DNA of 45,781 nt from Kofleriaceae bacterium. GTDB lineage: Bacteria; Myxococcota_A; Polyangia; Haliangiales; Haliangiaceae. The DNA lies in contig JALHPV010000018.1 of assembly GCA_022842285.1 (NCBI GenBank), forward strand, positions 1-45,781, given 5' to 3'. The position numbers and the translations under genes are program-made. Numbering within the stretch: position 1 is the stretch's first letter; each line of letters opens with the position of its first letter. A model generated the notes under the pieces. It worked only from the letters and a program-made list of their open reading frames with translations, was not told the origin of the DNA and made no database searches. Below are positions 39,449-45,781 of this stretch, one piece after another.

Positions 39449-40393
39449 TCAGCCCAGGAAGCCGCGAGCGATTTCCATCAGCTCGGTGTTGGCCTTCACC
39501 GAGGCCGCAAACGCGTCCTTCTCGGCCGCCGACAGCTCGAACTCGTGCACCGACTCGGCGCCCTTCGCCGTCAGCTTCACCGGGACGCCCACGAACGCGC
39601 CGGTCACGCCGAACTCGCCGTTGAGCTCGACGGAGCAGGGGAGGATGCGGCCCTGGTTGCGGACGATCGCCTCGACCATGAGGCACGTGCCGGCACCCGG
39701 GGCGAGCCAGGCCGACGTCCCGATGAGGCCGGTGAGCGTCGCGCCGCCCTTCTTCGTGTTCTCGACGACTTCCTTGAGCTTCTCCGGGGAGAGGAACTTG
39801 GCCACCGGCACGTTGCCGATCATCGCCGTCGACGTCACGGGGACCATGTCCTTGTCCGTGTGCGCGCCGAGCACGATCGCCTGGACGTCCTCGACCGACA
39901 CGCCCGCGGCGAGCGCGAGGTAGGTCCGGAAGCGGGCGCTATCGAGCACGCCGGCCGAGCCGATGACGCGCTCGCGCGGGAAGCCCGTGACCTGCTTGGC
40001 GACGAACACCATCGCGTCGAGCGGGTTCGACACGACGATCAGCACCGAGTCCGGCGCGTGCTTCTTCACGTCGGCGCAGATGCCCTTGACGATGCCAGCG
40101 TTGATGTTGATGAGCTCTTCGCGCGACTGGCCCGGCTTGCGCGGGACACCGGCGGTCATCACGACCACGTCCGCGCCGGCGATCTTCTCGATGTTGTCCG
40201 ACGCGACGAAGTTGTTGTTGAAGCCCTCCCAGGGGCCGCACTGCGTCAGGTCGAGGGCGCGGCCTTCGGCGGGGCCCGCCTTGAGGTCGATGAGAACGAG
40301 GTCGCCCAGCTCCTTCACCACGGCCCACTGAGCGACGGCAGCACCGACGTTACCGCCGGCGCCGATGATTGCGATCTTCGGACGCTTGATCAT
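39449..40393 (-). CDS. mdh: malate dehydrogenase, LDH-like
   Basis: The protein has 314 residues and the lactate/malate dehydrogenase fold. The NAD motif is G-x-G-x-x-G (IIGAGGNVG at 9-17) and D36 fixes NAD rather than NADP. R85 and R91 (AGVPRKPGQSR) hold the substrate, with R85 the malate-type residue, and R154 (LDSARFR) is the third. The catalytic region is GAH178TDKDMVP, one residue longer than the usual G-H-G-D-x-M-V-P, while the His and Asp pair (D151 and H178) are in place. It reduces oxaloacetate in the TCA cycle. It is alone on its strand, convergent with the DUF481 gene. Confidence 0.95.
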   Translation of the reverse strand: MIKRPKIAIIGAGGNVGAAVAQWAVVKELGDLVLIDLKAGPAEGRALDLTQCGPWEGFNNNFVASDNIEKIAGADVVVMTAGVPRKPGQSREELININAGIVKGICADVKKHAPDSVLIVVSNPLDAMVFVAKQVTGFPRERVIGSAGVLDSARFRTYLALAAGVSVEDVQAIVLGAHTDKDMVPVTSTAMIGNVPVAKFLSPEKLKEVVENTKKGGATLTGLIGTSAWLAPGAGTCLMVEAIVRNQGRILPCSVELNGEFGVTGAFVGVPVKLTAKGAESVHEFELSAAEKDAFAASVKANTELMEIARGFLG

Positions 40394-40432
40394 GGTGGCC
40401 GAGGCATACCACCTCGCGCGCCTGTCGAGATC

Positions 40433-43018
40433 TTACGGTTCGACGAAGATCGGGTTCGTCACCCCGAACGGCAGCCGTCCCGGGTGAACCGGTTCCAGCG
40501 CGCTGTCGCCATACGCGGCCACGACGACGAAGCTGCCCGCCGCGGCCGTCGCGATGTCGACCACTCCCGTCCAGCGCGTGGCGGGGTTGTCAGGGTCCGC
40601 GTCCTCCGGCATGACCGGGATCGTATCGACCGTCTCGCCATCGACGACCACGTCGATGGCATCGACATCGACCCACTGCGGGGCGCGCACGATGATCGCG
40701 ACCTGCTGGGGATTCCCCGCCCCCGTCGTCGACTCCCCGGGACCCTTGCCAGCGATGCGCGCGATCACCGAGATACCGCCATTGATCGCGGCCTTGCCAG
40801 CGCCAAGGGCATCCCGCACTTGTTCCTTCGACACCAGGCGCGGGTCGTCGGTCCCGAGCTCCATGCACGTACGCGGATACCCCACCGGCGACGACGAGAG
40901 CCGATGGCTATCCGACGAGCCGACGGCGAAGACCTTGCGGCCTGCGCGCAGGAGGCCGAACCAGTCGTCGACCACGCCGTCGCGGTTCTGGAGCCAGCCC
41001 GAATTGTTGAACACCTCGATCAGCGTGAACTTCGTATCCCAGGCCGCGGCCTGTTCGACCATCCCCGTGGCCGGGTCGTAGCCGACGTACTCGAAGTAGT
41101 TCACGCCACCGCGCGGGTGATTGATGATGACGAGCGGCTGCTCGGCGCGCGCACGCACCATGTCGAAGACGGCGGGCGGCGGCATCGTCTCGAACGGCGT
41201 GTCGGGCGAGGCCGCGGTCGGGAACCGCTGCCACTGGGGGGCGCCGTTGTTGCGCCGGGCGGGATCGGCCACGAGCGGAAACACGCCCATGTGGCCCCAC
41301 GTCTCGAACGACGTCAGCTCGACCGAACCGAACCCGGCCATGTACGGCTGCGCGTTCAGGCGCGCGATCTCGGCGGAGAAGTCTTCGACCCACTCGTGCT
41401 CCGAGCGCACGGGAAGTTCGAGCCCATCGGCGAGCGCCTGCCGCACCTTCTCGACGGCATCGTCGCCGGAGTCGCTCGAGCGCCACGTGTGGATGTGGAA
41501 GTCACCGCACAGCTCGGTCGGCGACGGTACGGAGTGGTCGACGACGAGCGGGACCTGCACGAGCTCGCCCGCGGGGACGGCGACGGTGCTCTCGCCAATC
41601 TCGTACTCGTAGCCGCGTGATGCAACCACGCGCCAGGTGCCGGGCGGCGTGGACAGGGTGACATCCCCCAGCACCGCGAACACCGTCTGCAACCGGCCGT
41701 TGAGACCGGTCTCGCCGTAGTTGGCGGGGACGGTCTCGACCGTCTGCCCGGCGGCCGGGAACAGCTGGATGCGAGCCGGCACGCCCCGCGCCTGCTCGTC
41801 GCGCACGACGACGCGGATGGTCCCGATAGGGGGCATGTCGACGGTGAACGGCCCGATCTCGGTCGCGCCCACGTCCAGGCGCCCGAACGGCTCTCCGCGA
41901 ATCGTGGCGATGAGCTTCACGTCGGTGTCGGGGGGAACGTGCGCCACGAACGTGCCATTCACGTTGGTGCGCGCCCGCGTGAGATAGGCGCCCGTCGTCG
42001 CATCCACGACGTGGACGTTCACGTTGTTGATGAGCGCTGGCCCCCGCGCCACCGTGCCTCCGATCGTGCGGAGCTCCTCGCCTCGGGTCCGGGCCACGGC
42101 GGCGACGATTCCGTCCGTGCCGGGGCCTCCGATGACGATCTGCGCGTGCTCGTGCGTCGTGGTCGTGCACCCCGCGATCGTGAAGCCAGCTCCGAAGGCG
42201 CCGATGAAGCCACCGGTCGCGATGCCCGTCTCGAGATCGCTGTTCGCGGCGATGTAGGCCCAGCCGGTCGCGCGCTCCGTCGTGAACGCGATGTACGGCG
42301 TGTCGGTGAACTGGTCGGTGAAGCCCTGGCCGGGCACGAACGCCGGCATGCGGTCCGCGAACATCGAACCGTGGAACAGGGCCGGGACCTCCGTCGCCTC
42401 GAGGCGCGGCGACAGGTACGTCAGCGCGATGTCCACGTGATCGCTATCGGGCTGCAGCGTGTAATCGATGGCGACCTCGATATCGGTGAACGCGTCGGGG
42501 AACACGCCCGACGTGATCGACTCGAAGAACGGCGTGGGCGACAGCTTGCCGCGTACACGGATCGTCGCCGCGCCGGGCTCGCTTCCATCCGCCACGATGC
42601 TGACAACTTCGGTCACCACCGAGGAGCGGCCGGTCAAGAGAAACACTTCGCCGAACGGCGACGGCTCGACCATCATGCCGCCCTGGACGCGCGCGACACC
42701 GACGGGACGACCGCCCCACGGATCGTAGAGGTCGCTGTCTCCGACGTCCTCGATCACGAGCGCCACCCGGTCGTTCGCCAGCACGTAGTCGCCTGCGCGC
42801 CAGAGCAAGAGACCCGTCGGATCGGTCGGCAACATCTCGGCGGTGACGCGTCCCGCGCGCGCTTCACCGGCGGAGGAGAGCAACGGTGAGGCATGCCCGA
42901 GGGCCGTCCCATCCTCGAGCGCGACGCTCAGCTCGCACGTCGCGGGAGCATCACCATCGCCATCGTCATCGCCGCAGGCTGCGAGAACACCGAGCAGGAG
43001 CAGGACGCGTGAAGTCAT
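40433..43018 (-). CDS. PHP-domain (CehA/McbA-like) lipoprotein
   Basis: The protein has 861 residues. The ATG at 43018 gives MTSRVLLLLGVLAAC, a lipoprotein signal with lipobox LAAC, followed by a Gly/Asp linker. The middle has two or three Ig-like/carboxypeptidase-regulatory units (about 330-500; VHVVDATTGAYLTRARTNVN, VVVRDEQARGVPARIQLFP). The C-terminal PHP metallohydrolase domain (about 520-760) has FHIHTW (H-x-H), RSEHEW, INHPRGG and GSSDSHR, the metal ligands of the CehA/McbA family. The likely reaction is phosphoester or carbamate hydrolysis; the substrate is not known. It overlaps the kinase stop by four bases (ATGA), so expression is coupled. Confidence 0.88.
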   Translation of the reverse strand: MTSRVLLLLGVLAACGDDDGDGDAPATCELSVALEDGTALGHASPLLSSAGEARAGRVTAEMLPTDPTGLLLWRAGDYVLANDRVALVIEDVGDSDLYDPWGGRPVGVARVQGGMMVEPSPFGEVFLLTGRSSVVTEVVSIVADGSEPGAATIRVRGKLSPTPFFESITSGVFPDAFTDIEVAIDYTLQPDSDHVDIALTYLSPRLEATEVPALFHGSMFADRMPAFVPGQGFTDQFTDTPYIAFTTERATGWAYIAANSDLETGIATGGFIGAFGAGFTIAGCTTTTHEHAQIVIGGPGTDGIVAAVARTRGEELRTIGGTVARGPALINNVNVHVVDATTGAYLTRARTNVNGTFVAHVPPDTDVKLIATIRGEPFGRLDVGATEIGPFTVDMPPIGTIRVVVRDEQARGVPARIQLFPAAGQTVETVPANYGETGLNGRLQTVFAVLGDVTLSTPPGTWRVVASRGYEYEIGESTVAVPAGELVQVPLVVDHSVPSPTELCGDFHIHTWRSSDSGDDAVEKVRQALADGLELPVRSEHEWVEDFSAEIARLNAQPYMAGFGSVELTSFETWGHMGVFPLVADPARRNNGAPQWQRFPTAASPDTPFETMPPPAVFDMVRARAEQPLVIINHPRGGVNYFEYVGYDPATGMVEQAAAWDTKFTLIEVFNNSGWLQNRDGVVDDWFGLLRAGRKVFAVGSSDSHRLSSSPVGYPRTCMELGTDDPRLVSKEQVRDALGAGKAAINGGISVIARIAGKGPGESTTGAGNPQQVAIIVRAPQWVDVDAIDVVVDGETVDTIPVMPEDADPDNPATRWTGVVDIATAAAGSFVVVAAYGDSALEPVHPGRLPFGVTNPIFVEP

Positions 43019-44883
43019 CGGGCCTTGACGGCAACGATAGACCAAGGCGCGTCTCGTCCGGGTAACGTTCCTGTGGCCTCGCCCCGATCGGTTCGTTCGA
43101 TCCTCACGAGCTGACCGGGTGTGAGTGTGAGCGTTGCCGCACCCGGGGTTCGAGGCTTGTCACCCGCGAGGCTCCAGGCGAGCGGGACCCCGTCGGCGCG
43201 CACGACAACGCTGTAGGTGCCGGCCTCGCCGCCGAACCGCAGGAGGTCGATATCGAGCCGCGCATCCAGGTAGCCATGCAGCTCGGCCCCCGGCACCCAG
43301 GCGGTGGCATCGGCCTCGCTGTTGTTGGGCTCCACCTCGCCGGTATCCGCGCGCTCCTCGGTCACGACGAGCGTGTACGGGTCGCTCACGTTCTCCGTCA
43401 CGAAGGTGGTGCCCGGCGCCACGGTCTGCGTGACGGTGACGATGATCGCGCCATCGATGCGCCGCCGATGAATCGCCTCGGCGCCGCCGAGCGGGGCCTC
43501 GTCGGTGACCGCGCGCCTGATGCCTCCCGCGTCCTCGATGGTGAGGTTCACGTCGATGTTCGGTGGCGACGTGACGGTGGCGGTGACCACGCGGCGCTGT
43601 CCGGTGCTCGGCACGATGTACGTGTCGATGTCCGGGGCCCTCGGCCCGATCCGCTTGCCCAGGTACCCCGTCACCTCGGTGTTGATGTCGATGCGGTTCG
43701 CGTCCGAGCGACCGTTGTTCGGCTCGTGCTCCTCCGTGACGGCCTTGGGTGGGCGCAGCATCAACCACACCCCGGCGGCGATGCCGCCGAGCACGGCGAG
43801 CGTCACCGTGGATGTGACGACGGCCCGGCGCACCTTCAACGAGCGTTCGTACGCGTCGATATCGGAGCGGCGAAGCCGGATCTCGCTCGGGTCGTGGAGC
43901 TCCTCGTCCGTGATGATCAGCGTCGGGCGGAGCTGCGTGCTGCCCTGGCGTCGGCGCTGGCCCGTCGCTTCGACCACGGTCTCGTGGAACGCTTCCTCGA
44001 TCGCCTCACCGAGCTGGGCCGCCGATTGCCACCGCTCCGACGGGTCGCGGGCGAGGGCGCGCCGGCAGATGTGGTCGGCCTGAGGCGGAATCCCGAGCTT
44101 CGGCGTGCGATTGCTGGGCGCGTCCGGTTCCGCGGTCAGGTGCTTCGTGAGCACGCCCACGGACGATTGAGCGTCATAGAGGTGCTGCCCGGTCAGCAGC
44201 TCGAACATGAGCGCGCCGAACGAGTAGATGTCGGTGCGGGCGTCGACGTCCTCGCCGCGGATCTGCTCCGGCGCCATGAAGTACGGTGTTCCGACGATCT
44301 GGCGATCGCTATCCAACGCCGGCGTGGTGCGCTCGTCGAGCTTGGCGAGGCCGAAGTCGAGCACCTTGGCGTAGTCGCGCCCGCCCGTCGAGCGCGTGAT
44401 GAGCACGTTCTCGGGCTTCAGATCACGATGCACGATGCCGAGCTCGTGGGCCTCCTGGAGGGCGCCGCAGATCTGCGCGAGGATCGGAGCGGCGCGCTCC
44501 CACTTCATCGGACCATCGCGGCCGAGCACGCGCGCGAGGTCGGCGCCCCGCACGAACTCCATGATGAGGTAGAGGGCTCCCTGCGCGGTGCCAAAGTCGA
44601 AGACCTGCACCGTGTGCGGGTGGTGGAGCTTCGAGACCGCGGCCGCCTCGCGCTCGAACCGCGCGATGACCTCCGCATCTCCGGCGAGGTCGCGGTGCAG
44701 GACCTTCATCGCCGCGACCTTGCCCATGCGGAGGTGCTGGACGCGGTAGACGACACCCATGCCGCCGCGCCCGATCACCTCGAGGACGCGGTAGCGGCCG
44801 TCGACGATCTTGTCGAGCCACGCGCGATTCGAATCCGAGAGGCGGCGATCGAGGGATTCCCCCGCGTCGGTCTCCGAGCCCAC
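43015..44883 (-). CDS. Ser/Thr protein kinase with two PPC domains
   Basis: The protein has 622 residues. The kinase domain (about 30-300) has GRGGMG (38-43), K60 (AAMKVL), H152-R-D154-L-K-P-E-N, DFG (176-178) and MAPEQI. A membrane helix is at about 353-376. Outside it are two PPC (pre-peptidase C-terminal-like) domains that begin with E-x-N-N (EHEPNNGRSDAN near 387 and GEVEPNNSEADA near 518). The second gives YSVVVRADG and LRFGGEAG strands. PPC domains help with secretion or binding of carbohydrate-like ligands, so the kinase may sense an envelope or surface cue. The start is a GTG at 44883 with TAGGAT six bases before. It is followed by the PHP lipoprotein, which it overlaps by four bases. 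Confidence 0.93.
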   Translation of the reverse strand: MGSETDAGESLDRRLSDSNRAWLDKIVDGRYRVLEVIGRGGMGVVYRVQHLRMGKVAAMKVLHRDLAGDAEVIARFEREAAAVSKLHHPHTVQVFDFGTAQGALYLIMEFVRGADLARVLGRDGPMKWERAAPILAQICGALQEAHELGIVHRDLKPENVLITRSTGGRDYAKVLDFGLAKLDERTTPALDSDRQIVGTPYFMAPEQIRGEDVDARTDIYSFGALMFELLTGQHLYDAQSSVGVLTKHLTAEPDAPSNRTPKLGIPPQADHICRRALARDPSERWQSAAQLGEAIEEAFHETVVEATGQRRRQGSTQLRPTLIITDEELHDPSEIRLRRSDIDAYERSLKVRRAVVTSTVTLAVLGGIAAGVWLMLRPPKAVTEEHEPNNGRSDANRIDINTEVTGYLGKRIGPRAPDIDTYIVPSTGQRRVVTATVTSPPNIDVNLTIEDAGGIRRAVTDEAPLGGAEAIHRRRIDGAIIVTVTQTVAPGTTFVTENVSDPYTLVVTEERADTGEVEPNNSEADATAWVPGAELHGYLDARLDIDLLRFGGEAGTYSVVVRADGVPLAWSLAGDKPRTPGAATLTLTPGQLVRIERTDRGEATGTLPGRDAPWSIVAVKAR

Positions 44884-44889
44884 GACGCT

Positions 44890-44895
44890 ATCCTA
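44890..44895 (-). promoter_or_regulatory. -10-like TAGGAT upstream of the PPC kinase
   Basis: TAGGAT spans the stop codon (TAG) of the preceding gene and lies six bases before the GTG start. No Shine-Dalgarno is visible. Confidence 0.4.
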
Positions 44896-45781
44896 CTCTG
44901 CCGTCACGGGGCGCCACCTCCATGTGGTGCCAGTGATCGTCAGGATGCCGGCGTTCGGAATGCCGCGGCCGTCGGGGAGCCGGGTGGTCGCGTCGGCGAT
45001 CCCGGGGGAGAGGGTGACGGACTTGCCATCACGCCCGCCGGTCTGGGCGCGCGTGGCGCGCGGAGCAAGTGGGGGGTGGAGCGCGAGGTCGTAGCCGCCG
45101 ACGAGCCCGACCTCGCCCGTGGCTTCACGATCGACGAGGTGCCGGGGCGCCGCGGTGGTGGCGAGGATGCGCAGCCCCTCGCGCGCGACCAGCTCGGTCA
45201 CGACGTTCTCGACGACGAGGGGGCTGTACACGCAGCCATCGGCACCTGCGACCAGGCGCTGCGGATGCGGGGCTCCGGTCACGAGCGCGATGCTCGTCGT
45301 GGGCAGCTCGATACGGCGGGCCAGCCGTCCGTCGACGACCGAGGCGCCCTTGGTCCGGAGGGCGACCACGGCGGCCGACAGCGCCCCGGCTCCTTCGAGC
45401 TCGCCCGGGAGCGCGACGACGAGCCAGGGCGCGCCGTCGGCGAGCGCACCGAGGGTCGCCTCGAGCTCGGCCTGGGTCGTTCCCATGCCACCGAGCGTGA
45501 GGAGGAGGTCCACGCCTGCGAGCTTGCCGCGGAGCTGGCCGAGCGCGGCGAGGGTTGGGGAGGCGGGGCCGCCCGCATCCGCGAGCACGCCGATCACGAG
45601 CGGCGACTTCTCGACCGTGATGACGTGGCCGGCGAGCTGGAACGTGGCGCCGCTCTCGGTCGTGATGGACTCCGACGCGAGCCCGGGGCCGGTCGGGAGC
45701 CCACAGCGCCACGGGGCGCGGGCGCGATCGGCGGCATCGAGGCTGGCGGCGAGGGCCGCGCCGATCTTCGCGCCGGCGGGC
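44893..45781 (-). CDS. partial protein of unknown function, possibly degenerate metallophosphoesterase-like
   Basis: The frame is open from the stop at 44893 to the right edge, so at least 295 residues, with the true N-terminus outside the window. The middle alternates strand and helix: VIGVLADAGG, then LLLTLGGMGTT, WLVVALPGELE, and SIALVTGAPHPQRL. The order resembles the D-x-H, G-D-x-x-D, G-N-H-D order of calcineurin-like phosphoesterases, but the metal ligands are mostly replaced, so an inactive or different enzyme is likely. Nothing firmer can be said. It ends nine bases before the PPC kinase start and probably shares its operon. Confidence 0.75.
   Translation of the reverse strand, partial: PAGAKIGAALAASLDAADRARAPWRCGLPTGPGLASESITTESGATFQLAGHVITVEKSPLVIGVLADAGGPASPTLAALGQLRGKLAGVDLLLTLGGMGTTQAELEATLGALADGAPWLVVALPGELEGAGALSAAVVALRTKGASVVDGRLARRIELPTTSIALVTGAPHPQRLVAGADGCVYSPLVVENVVTELVAREGLRILATTAAPRHLVDREATGEVGLVGGYDLALHPPLAPRATRAQTGGRDGKSVTLSPGIADATTRLPDGRGIPNAGILTITGTTWRWRPVTAE

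Overview
The window is GC-rich DNA from a member of the Myxococcota (former Deltaproteobacteria), most likely a predatory or soil lineage near Haliangiales, Nannocystales or Polyangiales. The evidence is several secreted proteins ending in a MYXO-CTERM tail (Gly/Cys, a hydrophobic segment, an Arg run), many MopE-type repeats (C-N-x-x-D-D-D-C-D-G), two membrane-anchored Ser/Thr kinases, PEGA, PPC and FG-GAP proteins, and many lipoproteins. I see no rRNA, tRNA, insertion sequence, prophage or CRISPR array. Coding density is very high: neighbouring genes often overlap by 1-4 bases, and the largest gap without a gene is 257 bases.

Layout. 1-5.6 kb (minus): a TPR/HEAT protein, a VWA protein, a PH-like membrane protein and an FG-GAP lipoprotein. 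5.7-9.7 kb: a small-molecule kinase, a ComEA-like lipoprotein, a divergent LysR/NmrA pair, a remnant of an EEP hydrolase, a DUF1993 protein and ndk. 9.75-20.3 kb (minus): a cluster of very large cell-surface proteins with MopE motifs. They carry a VWA domain, an FGE/SUMF1-type domain, a DUF4114 domain and BNR repeats. One gene has a one-base frameshift, and in another a MYXO-CTERM tail runs in frame into a lipoprotein signal peptide. 20.3-31.3 kb (minus): a hybrid histidine kinase, an NAD-dependent epimerase, sucD-sucC, an MFS transporter, a TPR/PEGA protein, a Ser/Thr kinase with PEGA, eutL and eutC. 31.4-33.7 kb: a radical SAM enzyme, a DUF3060 protein and a two-domain VOC protein, lying between eutC and eutB. 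33.7-35.1 kb (minus): eutB. 35.3-37.4 kb (plus): two tandem trypsin-like proteases with MYXO-CTERM tails. 37.4-40.4 kb: icd, a DUF481 protein and mdh. 40.4-45.8 kb (minus): a PHP-domain lipoprotein, a Ser/Thr kinase with PPC domains and a partial gene that runs off the end.

How the parts work together. sucCD, icd and mdh are four TCA-cycle enzymes within about 18 kb. EutBC would turn ethanolamine into acetaldehyde and ammonia using B12. EutL is a microcompartment shell protein, but no other shell gene is in the window. The MopE/MYXO-CTERM cluster looks like a calcium-binding, surface-anchored adhesion or predation system.

The strongest non-gene signal is a TAnnnT hexamer 6-10 bases in front of the start codon of many first-in-unit genes, usually with no clear Shine-Dalgarno. 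This is the geometry of a -10 box on leaderless mRNA. A second one is an 11-bp perfect stem that places the start codon of the epimerase gene in its loop.
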